NCBI GenBank assembly: GCA_001687465.1
Contig: LVLI01000100.1
Span: forward strand, 62,001-126,000
Reading direction: 5' to 3'
DNA: 64,000 nucleotides
DNA from: Halocafeteria seosinensis
Lineage: Eukaryota > Sar > Bigyra > Bicosoecida
Positions 10,437-22,033 of the stretch are shown here, piece after piece (the first letter of the stretch is position 1; each line of letters opens with the position of its first letter). A model generated the notes under the pieces. That model was not told where the DNA came from. It made no database searches and was given only the letters and a program-made list of their open reading frames with translations. The position numbers were made by a program, and so were the translations under genes.

Positions 10437-11093
10437 GATGGCCCCAAATGCCGCCGGAGGTCAACGATTCTAATCAAGGTCTATGTAATACTGTATGAAC
10501 GTCTTGAAATCAACAACGTGGTACAAAATCTTGGGCATGCCTCTTCAGAAAGCAAGACTTTGTCTTCGCCTCACGAATACTGGTACACACTCATGCCTAC
10601 AAATGCTTATTGGGTGTTTAAGACCTCCCGGAATACGCGTTCTTATCCTTTATAGATATAGCTGTTGGGTCACTAAAGGATGCGTTGGACCACTGGGGTG
10701 AGGAGTGTTCTGACAAATCTTCCTCCAGAGCACTGAACGATTTTGCCCGTTCATACAATGCGCGACCGCGAAACAAACCGAAGAATGCATTATGCTCGCT
10801 GCATTGCTTCGGGAACGTATCTGTAGTAGAATCTCTAGTAGAATCTCTACGGGGATGCGGAAAGTCTCTCAGAAGACCGCACCAGTGCGGCACCACTGTT
10901 ATACTTCAAGTTGTTCTGCTTGCATGGACATCCTCCTTCTGAACGTGAAGTTGAAAACTTCTGAACGTTTGTGAAATGGCACTATGCAGTATGAGGTTTA
11001 AGACGTTGTATTCATTAATTATGCAAAGGCGAAGGTCCTAAATCTCTGATCAACGTCGCTCCACAGAACGTGAAACTTTGTAAACAACAAAAA
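10437..11093. other. intergenic, possible promoter of the surface protein
   Basis: No supported gene. A minus-strand open frame 10618-10896 is coding-like in its second half but has no recognisable motif. A small direct repeat (GTAGAATCTCTA twice) sits at about 10823-10850. Confidence 0.4.
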
Positions 11094-14000
11094 CTAGCTG
11101 TCACCTCGGGAAATACTAACATCAGACTTTCGCACATCCGCTGAAAGTGCAATATATGCGGGGTGTGGAGATTCACCCCATAAGAACCTCCTACGAAATA
11201 TCGCTATCACGTAACCCCAGTCACCTTCTTCCCACCTCGTATCTCCTGCAGTGGTCCGATGTCGGTCGTGTTTTGGCGAGCCCTGCGCCTCCGAATCTTC
11301 ATCGGAAAAATCCTCAACAGGTCTCATACCGGCAGGATGACCCTTGCAGTATTCTCGCGGAGCTGGAGGTGGGCGCACTGGCCTATCGCTATCGTTTTCC
11401 TCTACAACTATTTCAGGCTCGTCAACTTTTTGTGCTGCACTCGACGCCTTGTCATTGTTACTCGAAGGTGCCATGGTATGTTCCTCTTCTTCTTCCATTG
11501 TTGGTTCGTCTTCTGGGTCTAAGGAGCGGATACGATAATACATTGTCGAGTCCACACCCACTCGCAAAGACGGGGATTCTCTTAGTTTGAGTTTCCAAGA
11601 ATTTCGAAGCTCTTGCAAGATGTCTTCCTGGCAGCCATCCTTGTCAGTTGCGCCCGTGCTGTCAGCACTCTCGTCGCACGAAACCACGTCCGAAGATAGC
11701 TCCCTCGACAAAGATACCCTTTTGTGTGCCGACACGCAACTTCCATATCGGTTTGCAGGTGACCGATTCGTAGTCTTACCTTTCTGTGCACTAGACTTAT
11801 TTACGGAAGCTTCAGGGCTCATCGGGGTTTTTTCCACAAGTGGGGCTTCGATTTCAACATCCAAAGTAATAGGAGGCGCCTGTAAAACCAGTTGAGCTCT
11901 CGTAAATCAAATAGTTGGCCATACAATTGTTATCAACAAGCACCATACCGCAACAGAATCAGGCACTAATAAAGCAAGTTCTTGGTTCTTAAATACCATT
12001 TCGACGGCATCATATGCATCGCCCCCGGTGGCAGTTCTGCGACAAGGAACGAGAGTGGAGTAGAAAATCACCAACATCAAAGAGCCTAACGTACCTAGAA
12101 GAGCACAGAAGGACTTCCCGTGCAAATTCCAAACAACGAGCTTCCACGTGCGTGTTGCTGAGGTCCGGCCAGTGCACCTTTCTTCTGTATCCTGTAGCCT
12201 CCCCACTGCCGGCTGAAACCGAGCAATCAGTAGTGGACGTATCTGTGCTAAGAAGCGAGTTAAGAGCTTGAAACGTATTCTCCGTTATTTCTGTTTCAGG
12301 GGATCGGTCCTCCCCGTTGAATTCTAGCGACTCTTCTACTCTTCGTTGGGGTGGATATGTCTCCCACTTTCGAACAAAGCTTTCCCATCTGCTTACTGCT
12401 TTCATGGAATGTAGCAACCTGTCAGCAATTGTCTTCAATAGCCAATTTGAGTCACATTGCTCGTAGCGATCGTGTAAGACGGGAATAATTGTCCGCTCTT
12501 GCGAGTACGGCAGTTCACCGAAGTACGCAAGGTTCATTTTCTGATCCTTTTGGTGACCATCTTTTCCCTTCAGGGGCGACACGATGTAAATGTTTAATTC
12601 AACAACGTCGCGAATAAGATCTCGGTCCAGCTGTTTGATGCTAACACGCTCTCCAGGAGTAAAACCCATGCGCCGTTTATGCCTCGAAGCTGAAGCAACT
12701 GCAACGGCTTGTTGCGCCAAATGAGACATCCGCTGCTTGGAACGCTTTGCAACGGATGTAACAGTGTCATCCCCTATACTCTGATCTGTTTGGAAAACCC
12801 TTGTAGACGATCTAGGTCCATTCAAAGATGAGCTGTCGGCACTGCGAGTGTATCGATGCTGGCACACTACAGGGGAAGGCAGACACGGACTATTAGGTGA
12901 GGATGCTGAGGAGCCTCCAGAAAAGCTGTTTTCTTTCGGAGGACTGGGGAGACCATTCTGGGATTTCGGTCCCGGGGCAAGAGGTGGTTTCTCACCCAAA
13001 TTCGCACCACCACTTTTAGAACCATCACTTTTTTGTTTGTTCTTCCTTTTAAAAAGTCCAGACTTTTTCTTAGAGTGGTGGACGTTTTTTCCGTATTGAG
13101 ATGAATCACATGAAACCTGCTGCATAGTTCGAACCCAGTCCGCGGAGACACACAGCCATCCACTTTGAGTAAGAAATTTGAGTCGCTGATCAGCTGACAC
13201 TGATCCCGTATCACAAGCTAAACAATACCAACTTTGCGCTTCTTTAGAGACTGTGCGCCTTAGAAGCGACGTACCCAACGTCGGACGTTGGGCTAGCTGC
13301 CGCAGTACACGCCTGTAAGCAAGCCCGTTAGTTGCAACCCCAAAATGTTTTGCCCATAGGAGGCATTCCCCTTCAATAGGTGGTAGGGAAGATGCCATAT
13401 TAATCGCTTCCACCCACCGCTTTCTGTCGTCCTCAGACACTGCCGCCCATCTATACTTCGATTTCGATTCGTGAAGTGGATTCAATGCAGGAAACGATGA
13501 AATGTTACCGTAGTCATCCTCATCGTACGTGGAGATTGTCGACGTATCAGTGGTATCTAATGAGGTATTCAGACTCGAAGTATCCAATGGAGTCGATTTG
13601 TTTCGCTGGTGGTTTGCCGTATCGAGATTCTCGTTGCTTTCAGTAACGTCTTTTGTACTCTTATCGAAAGAGCTGTCACTGGACGTGATGGCAAATACAT
13701 ATTTTCGAGGATCCGCGATCGATTTGCTGTAGTAGCAGCAGCATCCAGAGAGTTGTAATACCCCTTTTAACTCTGCTTCCTGCGACTTGTCACGAACACC
13801 AGCGAGTAATAATGAATAACATCGCACAGACGTGAAGGACAGCTTACAGTATCGTCTCTGAAATACATTAGTGTTTGACCATCAAGGACGACCCATCTAC
13901 GCGTAGACGTGAGCTTGCTCGTACCAACCTTCTTTAACCATCCACTCAACTGAGTCTTCTGCTGCAGGAAGCCAACATGGGCGCTGCATTGCTGCCTTCG

Positions 14001-14615
14001 GTAAGAAATACCACGGACGTGAGACTTACCCTGGTCGGCCGTTTTCGTTCCTTTATTTGCTTCTGTTTGTCAACCCATTTTTTCACTTTTGTTTCTGCAG
14101 CATCTTTTATCGAGCCTTTGAGATCCCCTGCAGTACACCCGCACACATGTCCTCCACTTGTAAACAATTACGAATTAGAAAATCCACTACACACCTGATA
14201 AAATCATCTGAAGCTCCGGTAAAATAGCGGATACCTCGTTCTGCTTGGCCGAAGACTCTTCTAGCAGTTGAAGCGCCGCATACTCGAATGGCAGTAGATT
14301 CCTTCCTTCGCTGGTTCCAATGAAGTGACTGTCGCCCAAGAGCGTGTTCGAGAACCCTCCTGTGTCTCTGCTCTCGATTGAGGCTGGACTTGGGTGAAAT
14401 CCCCCTGTGGGACTCTGTGCTGTATAGGTTGCCCCATTACTGCTCGTTGGCGGCGTTGAATCGGAAGGGAGTCCCATGGTTTGGATGGCTAGAGGTTTGA
14501 ATAATTCAACATCTGGGCCTTCCTCATCCGCTATAGGTGAAAGGGGAGACTCTGAACTATCGTATCGACTGCTCGTCGTGCGGGCAGACGCGTCTGTGTC
14601 TGTATTAGAGGCCAT
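11094..14615 (-). CDS. Large PH-domain protein with split PH fold
   Basis: Six exons (14195-14615, 14030-14127, 13848-13961, 12095-13779, 11949-12036, 11094-11879) give 1063 residues. The first 140 residues are Ser/Thr-rich, followed by a Lys-rich helix. A PH domain starts at about residue 176 (QLSGWLKKVG.. RRWVVLDGQTLMYFRDD). It is interrupted by a Ser/Thr/Asp-rich insertion of about 80 residues and ends with the C-terminal helix EDDRKRWVEAINMA. PH domains bind phosphoinositides or proteins at membranes. A basic linker rich in KK and SG follows. A conserved-looking C-terminal part includes ERTIIPVLHDRYEQ, FAREVLLCSSRTATGGDAY and ELALLVPDSVAAPPI, which I do not recognise. The last 250 residues are acidic and disordered. 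Probably a cortical or endosomal signalling protein. It is divergent from the RPC3 gene. Confidence 0.8.
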
Positions 14616-14977
14616 TATAGAGAGGTCCTTGACCGCGTCCACTTCCTCAACGGTACCCGAAAGGGGTCTCAAATCAGCCCTATGCACGCTGTTTCTCACA
14701 CATGAATCATTCTAAGTAAATTATGAAATCATTTTTTACGTCCTCTGATTCATTGCACAATCACTACGTGTACGGACGGTAAATGGGAGAGCAAAGTGTC
14801 GAACGTCGATGAAATGATTGCCCGGTACGCGAAGCACTTCATTCACTGGAGTCTTTCGAGAGGGTGTATACAGCATTAACGTCGGAAAATGCAAGGTTTT
14901 GCGCATCATACGGTGCTGAAAACGCAGGACAGGTTGCGGTAATGTGTATGGCCCGTACGGCCTGAGCGACGTGAAAA
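14616..14977. promoter_or_regulatory. divergent promoter region, PH gene / RPC3
   Basis: A 362-nt gap between two outward-facing start codons. It must hold both promoters, but no TATA box or repeated motif stands out. An antisense open frame inside it has no supporting features. Confidence 0.4.
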
Positions 14978-17101
14978 ATGGCATCATCGGCATCGAATTT
15001 CAAAGCCAAATTGGCCCTAGATATTGTGCATTTTCATTTCGGAGAGATTGTATACGTAAGTACCACTATTCTTTTCTCTGTCCATGACAGATGCGCCACT
15101 GATTCTGCCCTCTGCAGCACGTGAGCCAAGAGTTAGTAGTGAATGGACCCCTTACACTTCCGGAATTGGTAGCAATTCAGAGTTCCAAGCGCCAAGCGTC
15201 AGACCCCGATGCCATTGAAGCCACAGAAGTATGTAGGAGGGTATTTTTTTTTTATTTAGCTTAACTCCTGGAACGAACTTGCGGTGGTATTTGGCTGGCA
15301 GGTTCGGACGGCCTTGCTTGTCTTGCTAACACATAGACTCGTGAATGTTCACGTCACGGCACTGAACCGAAAGCCACAAACGACCAAGAAGCCGGCGGAT
15401 AACAACAATGCAGCCTCCGCAGTGCCCATACGGTATAGCCCTCCCAAATATAGTGTAAGCCGGGATTTAACACTAATGGCTGCTGCTTGGTTTGATGGAG
15501 TCTTGTGCAATGTTGTGCTGCCTTCAGCTGGACTGTGCAGCAGCGATACGACGACTGAGGTATCCCCACTATATACAGCACTGCAGCCAAGCATTGGGCA
15601 TAGCAGCTCAACTGATTGCTCAATCGCTCCTTTGCCATTCACAATTAACGAGAGCGGAGTGCAAAACTCTGGCGCTACAATTAGCAGGTAAGTTAGCATT
15701 GACGTGTTTCTCGGTCCCATGCTTCTTCGTGCCTACTATCAAAAAAATAAAAAATGAAATAAAATAAATAGCTGCAGAGTCTCATGGAATCAATATTCGT
15801 CAGCAAGAGGTGGAAAAATCCTGGGAACGAATGCAAAAATTAGGGTATGTCGAACAGGTTACGGGCCTACCCCTTCCAAGGAAGCACTTGGCAGGCACAA
15901 GGGTTGCAAAATTACATAAACAGACGCTCGAGTATGAAAAGGAGCGTGAACACTCGGAGTCTCGAAACGCGAGATTAAATCGGAAACGGTCTCTGAGTGG
16001 AGAGAGCGAAAAGGATATGGACGGAACTGCGGGAGACAATAGCCTCGAGACCAAGGACACGGGGGAAGAACAGTTTACACTTAGCAAGGATAAGTTGGAG
16101 AAACAGTTAATGGACAAAATGATAGTACAGTATGTGGAGGAGACTTTGGGCGAGAACGAAGCTATCGTACTTAGTGGCATTTTGGCTTCCCCGGAATGCT
16201 CACAGTTCGAAGCACTGTCCACTACAATAACAGTTACTCGAGATAGTATCGATAGAGAACTTGCTGCTGAAGATATAACACACCGACAACTCATGTCGGC
16301 ATTAGACTCGCTCCAGAGAACATCGAGTCCAATACTCATCGCAGTGGATAAGGGAGGCACTTACAATCTAAAATTATTCCGAATCGTTTCTGAAATACAG
16401 CAAAGCATCATAGTAGATACCATCAAGGGTCAACATGGGTCAAACGCCGCGCGGATATATCGGCTTCTATATGATAGAGGAGCGTTAGAAGATACAAAAG
16501 TATGTCTATCGTCTAGCTCACGCTGATTAAGATATTGAAGCGGATTCTGCACCTGGTGGTTTATTATCACAGATCGCAGACACAGCTCTTCTGCCAGCCA
16601 AAGAAACGCGCACGCTTCTTTACAAACTTCAGCGCAGCGGGATAATCCAAGCACTGGAGGTCCCCAAAAGGTCCTACTACGATCCGAACATGACGTTATT
16701 TTGCTGGCATGTGGTATGTGCTACAGAATATAGCCGCCGTTCCTGAAAATTTGTTGTGCAATTGTATTACTGATATTCTAACAGGACAAGCATCTCCTGG
16801 GTCTATCCATAATGAACCTGATACATAAAAGCATGTTTAACGTTCAAAGGCGGCGTCTCGCGGAGTCGTATCGCCAGCGAGCGTTGTTGCGTAAAGAGAA
16901 GTCGATATCCGATTTCAAGTTATTCAATCAGGCTGCAGAGAAGATTAAGGAGTAAGTTGGCTTGTATGTGTATTTCTTGAAGTGATTGATGTATGGGTTC
17001 CCCGCAGCGCGCAAACCCAGTTGGACGCAACTATTCTCCGGCTGGACACCACACTCAGAATAATGCAGTGTAATTGCGAAGGAGATGAAGAAGAATCGTG
17101 A
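14978..17101 (+). CDS. POLR3C: RNA polymerase III subunit RPC3 (RPC82)
   Basis: A subunit of RNA polymerase III that, with RPC6 and RPC7 orthologues, forms the initiation subcomplex for tRNA and 5S genes. Eight exons (14978-15055, 15118-15228, 15302-15454, 15528-15687, 15778-16499, 16573-16713, 16785-16951, 17008-17101) give 541 residues, close to the human length of about 530. The N-terminal winged helix is recognisable in IVHFHFGEIVY, the LTLPELVAI strand and VRTALLVLLTHRLV. RLRYPHYIQHCSQALG matches the conserved R-x-x-R-Y-P-R-Y element. Later winged helices include ARIYRLLYDRGALEDTK and IADTALLPAKETRTLLYKL. The C-terminal helix pair ends in acidic EGDEEES. Its stop is 43 nt from the ISCU stop on the other strand. 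Confidence 0.88.
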
Positions 17102-17144
17102 AAATACACAGCGTGTGGTCACTCAGTGTATTATTACTTAACAA

Positions 17145-18122
17145 TTACTGGCTCTGCTTCTCCCCTTGAGCTTCACTGCTCGCCGATTCTTCCTCCGAGT
17201 TAGTCGATCCGCTCTCGTTCTTGGAGTGCCAATCTTTGACGGCAGCTTTAATCGCATCTTCAGCAAGCATACTGCAGTGAAGCTTTACAGGCGGAAGCTT
17301 CAAGTGGGACGCAATATCGGAGTTCTTCACCGATAGGCATTCCTCTACTGATTTCCCTTTAACCCATTCGGTAGCCACCGAGCTGCAATGAAATCAACTC
17401 ACTTACATTGTATCAAACGGGGAGTCAATAGTGTGACACCATTTTTGTTCCCCAACATACCTTGATGCGATGGCAGAGCCGCACCCAAAAGTCTTGAATT
17501 TGGCGTCTTCTACTTTGCCGTCATCTCCCACTTGAATCTGAAACTTCATTACATCACCACAAGCAGGGGCCCCGACTAATCCTGTTCCGACATTTTTGCT
17601 GCTCTTTTCCATAGATCCTGTACGAACGCACAAAAGAAATCCAAACTCAGTAAAATACAGCAGAAGCTTTCTGGCACACTTCCTTCATCCTTAACTGGAG
17701 AACAATTGGTTCGTTGAAGCAGCGGGGACGCGTGCCTCTTCACGCACCCTGCCATTTTCACGTCTACAAGCCCTTATATTGCCTTTCCAACACGTACACT
17801 GGCACTGTTGCCTAGTAGGAAATACTCTACACCCTTCATTTGATCCCTTTCCGCCGTGAAACATGTTGCCAATGGGCGCGTGTATGAGATTTTCTTCAAA
17901 CAAGGGACACTTACCAACATTGCGTGGGCTCTCATAGTGATCAATGATGATATCATGGTACATAGCAGACTGGGGAGCAGATACAGGTCCTACTCTGCTG
18001 GCATTCATGGTGGTTACATTGCTTCCAGCCACCATAGCGCGTCCGGAAACACCTGACGCCACTCTGGCAGTGTGGCGCAGAGCAGCACGCGCTCCGAATA
18101 GAGTCGTGTTAAGCAAGCTCAT
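17145..18122 (-). CDS. ISCU: Iron-sulfur cluster scaffold ISCU
   Basis: The mitochondrial scaffold on which the cysteine desulfurase NFS1 and frataxin build [2Fe-2S] clusters before HSCB/HSP70 release them. Three exons (17915-18122, 17461-17617, 17145-17382) give 200 residues. The first 50 residues are Arg/Ala/Ser-rich, a mitochondrial presequence. YHDIIIDHYESPRNVG starts the mature fold. All ligands are present: Cys89 in APACGD with Asp91, Cys115 in GCGSA, and Cys158 in KLHCSML preceded by the LPPVK motif (151-155) used by HSP70. Intron 1 (297 nt) is long for this window. The last 25 residues form a Ser/Glu-rich tail (NSEEESASSEAQ) not seen in typical ISCU. It is divergent from the glutamate dehydrogenase gene. 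Confidence 0.97.
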
Positions 18123-18461
18123 TTTTCACTCTTTTTAGTCAATAACGCGCGCAAGCGAAACAACAACGAAAATTCCTCGTATTTCACTCTCTGTTTCCTG
18201 TGTCAAATCACGGTGTATCGTTCGTTCATGATAATCTTGCCGCCAAAGTGGGGGACCAGATATCCAGCAATCTTTCCTTTCAATTTCCTAATTGAAACAT
18301 TTGTTTGTCGTCTTTGTTTGGGTCATCAGTTGAAGTGCACCGGTCCTTCAGCTGGGAGACGAAGATCATCGAAAGATGCACGATTTTCAGAGGCTTGTTT
18401 AGAGTGTTTCTAGGGCGTTTTTCTGCAAACCAGTGACCATTTCAGAAACTAGAGATTCGAA
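18123..18461. promoter_or_regulatory. divergent promoter region, ISCU / GDH
   Basis: A 339-nt gap separating two outward-facing genes for mitochondrial matrix proteins. Co-expression through this shared region is an inference. No motif is clear. Confidence 0.4.
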
Positions 18462-20257
18462 ATGATGATGATCAACGGAACACGCCGCCTTGCGGCGGCT
18501 GGGCCACGGCGAATGAGAGCACTAAACTTGAGCGCCCAAACCCGTATGACCACTACGACGACGGATCTTTATCCCGATAATGGCCCCATTGAGGATCCTC
18601 ACCGCGAGCCACGTTTCCTGGAGATGGTGAAGATGAACTTCGACAAGGCGGCCAAATACACAAAGATTGATAAGGGTGTATTGGAGGTCGTGAAAGCTTG
18701 TAATTCACTGATAAGAGTCTCATTTCCATTGCGGAGGGATAATGGTGACGTCGAGGTACGTTTATTCTGGGATAAAAGTTACATTTTACGTTCACGCCAT
18801 CTGTGGAAAATATGCGTCGGGCAGGTTATTAACGGATACCGCGCTCAACATAGTCACCATCGTCTGCCATGTAAAGGAGGGATCCGATACTCCACCGGCG
18901 TCGATCTGCAAGAAATCGAAGCCTTGGCTTCCCTAATGACGTACAAGTGTTCAGTCGTGGATGTGCCCTTTGGAGGTGCCAAGGGTGGTATTTCGATCGA
19001 TCCTAAACTTTATTCCAAACACGAGCGTGAATTGATCACCCGCCGCTACACCATGGAACTGCGCAAGTACGGCTTCATTGGCCCGGGCATTGATGTACCT
19101 GCGCCTGATGTTGGCACGGGACCCATGGAAATGAGCTGGATCAAGGATACATATACCATGCTTTACGGTACGCAGTTCTAGGATTTTCAACTGAATCCGT
19201 TGCAGTGAGAAGACTCCTCTTTTTCCCTCTATGCAGGCATGGATGATATTAATGCGACAGCTTGTGTCACTGGCAAGCCACTAGCCCAGGGCGGGATTCA
19301 AGGCAGGACCGAGGCAACCGGTTTGGGCGTATTTTTCGGAACACTTGAGTTTTTGAAGAACCAAGAAGAATGCCAACGCTGGAATATTACTCCGGGAGTA
19401 GAAGGAAAAGAAGTTATTGTTCAAGGATTTGGTAATGTGGGCTACTATGCTGCGAAATTTTTCGCCGCCGCAGGGGCAAAAGTGATTGGAGTTGTTGAGT
19501 ACAATGGCGCTGTATACAACTCCAAGGGCTTTAACATAGACGAATTGAAGGAATGGCAAACGGTAAGTGCTCTTGTTTCGTTTTTTTTTTTTTTTTCTTT
19601 TCTTTCTTTCTTGTATTTTGGGGTACACACGCGATCGCTTATTCGCAGAACAATGGCACCCTTCTCGGATATCCAGAAAGTGAAAACGAAGTTCAAGCCG
19701 ATCGCGCTGTGGAGATCTTAGGTTACGAGTGTGATATTCTTGTGCCTGCAGCTCTTGAGCAGCAAATTCACAAGTATAACGCAGAGCAGATCAAAGCTAA
19801 GCTGATTGTTGAAGGTGCCAATGGACCCGTCACCCCATTTGCAGAAGACATTTTGTATAAGAGGGGGATCCCTGTTTTGCCGGATATGCTGATGAATGCT
19901 GGTGGTGTTACGGTGTCCTACTTTGAATGGTTAAAGAACATTCAACATGTGCGGTTCGGAAGGATGACCAAAAAATGGGAAGAGCGAGGAAAGAGTCGCA
20001 TCCTTGAAGAGATTCACCGCATTGCTGATGCTGCGGGGACAGAGAGAGTCAGTCCTGAAGCACAGTCGAGCTTTGTCAAAGGACCATCGGAAAGAGATAT
20101 TGTGTATTCGGGTCTAGAAGACACAATGAACCGTGGAATTAATGAAATCATCAATGTGAGCCGTCAACATAAATGCAGCTACCGATTGGGTGGATTTATC
20201 AATGCCCTGGAGAAGATATCTCAAACCTACGAAGAAGCTGGCTTCACTTTTGCCTAA
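18462..20257 (+). CDS. Mitochondrial glutamate dehydrogenase, animal-type
   Basis: Catalyses reversible oxidative deamination of L-glutamate to 2-oxoglutarate and ammonia in the matrix. Four exons (18462-18755, 18825-19167, 19237-19562, 19649-20257) give 523 residues. The N-terminus ([15 protein letters not shown]) is a presequence. The glutamate site (CKGGIRYS), catalytic region ([10 protein letters not shown]), substrate loop (GIDVPAPD), NAD(P) site (GFGNVG) and C-terminal [15 protein letters not shown] block are all intact. Sequence order and spacing follow the hexameric GLUD1-type enzyme rather than the large NAD enzymes of fungi. Between WEERGKS and [12 protein letters not shown] lies a segment of about 30 residues that occupies the place of the animal antenna. 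Intron 3 has a long T-rich tract (about 19579-19615). Any of three Mets (18462, 18465, 18468) could be the start. Confidence 0.95.
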
Positions 20258-20363
20258 GTTGTTGTCTTCGTGCTACTTGATTACATTGTGGGTGTGTGAA
20301 CATCATTTTAGCCACAAATACACACGCAGCATGCACTGTCATATTGGACCTGCGATACTTTAG

Positions 20364-21686
20364 TTATACCCTAAGTAGCTGGAACTTATTATCAAAGCAT
20401 ATGGTTATCCAGTCAGTCAACGCCGGTGACCAGTGCACGTTGTTGATTTCCCCTTGCGCTTTATATGCAAGCACGGGGTCCTTCGTGCGAGATGGCTGTG
20501 AAGCTAATTCCCAAATCAAGGCCTGGTTGTCATCTGCTACACTACACAAGTGGCCTGCTGAATGTGGAGCCCATGTTATTCCATTAACACAGGCGCTATG
20601 TGCACTCAACTCAACTACGGGTGTCGCAGGCATCCTCCAATCAATGATAATAATATTCTCATTATGAAGCCGGAAGGTTGCAAGGTAATTCTGGTTCATA
20701 GGATTCCATCTAATCCTCAACAGAGGATCTCTATCGGCAGTCTCGTACATGATTGTGGAATGCTCCAAATCCCTCAAGTCAAATACACGTATGCTACCAT
20801 CCGCACCAGCAGTGGCAAAGTTATGAGCGTTTCCTGGTCTAAAGTTAATGTCAAACACCTCATCGTCATGGGCAATAAGCTGGGTTCGGGCTTGTTTCGT
20901 CTGCACGAAATGGCACTTGTGTCGCATGTGTAACCAAAAGGTGACTTGGGTCATCACGATAGAGTGACACGTACCGAAACATCCCAAATCGTACATGTTG
21001 TATCTATACTAGAAACTCCAACAATATTTGGATCCGCCGTATTCCAATCAAACGAAGTCAAAGGAGAGCAATAATCCGCGTATTTATTCTGTTCCAAACA
21101 ACCATTACCCATCATTAATATTGAACACGATAATAGTAGCCATCAAACCCTCTAGCAGCACACATTGGCTACTACTTACGTTGGTCATAATGGCTTCTTG
21201 CCGTGCTTCTTTATTGTCCATGATGTTCCAAATGCGCAGATAATCGCCCGTTGTGGCCATGATGTCCCGGTATGTGGCTAGCTCTTCGGGAGCCCATAAT
21301 ATCTTGGTTGTAGGGTAAGGATGATCCACGGAAAGTTTCTCAACAAATTCACCTTTTTCCGTGTCTAACTGTATCACTTTGACCTTATTACTATACTCTT
21401 CAATGAAGCTTCCCACGGCGAAGCGGTACTTATATTGAGCGCTCGGCCGCTCACTCGCAGCTATACTGTAAAGTGTCCAAGGAGCTTCGTAGGTGTAGGC
21501 CTCCTTGGAGGGCTTTGGGGAGCCATTATCTTCCTCCATGGCGCCCGTTTTAGGGGCTCCTTCATGGCTCGATTGCTGCATTGGACCACTCTTTTCAGCC
21601 CCTCCAGCAGCTCCTCCAGACCGTGTATGGTCACTAGATGACGTGAAAGACATCAGGTGCTCGCCAAATAGCATGTATGACCGCAT
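20364..21686 (-). CDS. DCAF7: WD40 protein DCAF7/WDR68 (TTG1-like)
   Basis: A seven-blade WD40 adaptor that in other eukaryotes binds DYRK/HIPK kinases and CUL4-DDB1 ligases, or MYB-bHLH factors in plants. Three exons (21180-21686, 20975-21088, 20364-20900) give 385 residues from the Met at 21686, or 374 from 21653. The core starts at YTYEAPWTLYSIA. The family hallmarks are all present: DHPYPTTKILWAP, TTGDYLRIWNI, SSIDTTCTIWDVS, TQLIAHDDEVFDINF, GADGSIRVFDLRDLEHST, CVNGITWAPHSAGHLCSVADD, QALIWEL and EGEINNVHW, ending LLRV. It has an extra N-terminal region of about 50 residues, rich in Ser, Gly and Glu, that human DCAF7 lacks. Convergent with GDH, 106 nt between stops. Confidence 0.93.
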
Positions 21687-22033
21687 AAAACATCCCTAAT
21701 ACCTCCGTATAGTCTCATTTTCTCTGTGAAAGCCAGAGTTTCGGGCCGAAAAGACCCGAAAACCGGGCGGTCCGGGCCGGAAAACTCAAGGAAGTCACCC
21801 CCGTACACTGTGGCCACTGGCGACAGAAACTAATTTATGAATGGAAAAGGACGTGTACTTTCGAAATGATGATGGCTGGTTGATTTTTCGTTTTCGTTGA
21901 TGTATTCCTTACCGGACGAAAAATTCACAAGGAAGGGTACACAAGTCGGATACCATAAAGATTAGAATGCAGTCCAGTGATACAAGGTAGTCCATCAATT
22001 TGATGAAGGCAGCGCCTTTGTAACCTCATTAGA
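21687..22033. other. intergenic, with GC-rich patch
   Basis: Holds the 5' flank of DCAF7 and the 3' flank of the melted-like gene B. A GC-rich patch of repeated CCGGG and GGGCC words lies at about 21740-21785. It does not fold into an obvious tRNA. No open frame of note. Confidence 0.4.

Noticed and set aside
10685-10942. Plus-strand 85-codon frame upstream of the GLUG gene
   Set aside because: Composition is not protein-like and there is no supporting splice or start context.
12867-13214. Antisense and alternate frames inside the PH gene exon 4
   Set aside because: They are shadows of the true frame with no motif of their own.
21740-21785. GC-rich patch examined as a tRNA or structured RNA
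   Set aside because: It does not form a cloverleaf and lacks A- and B-box sequences.
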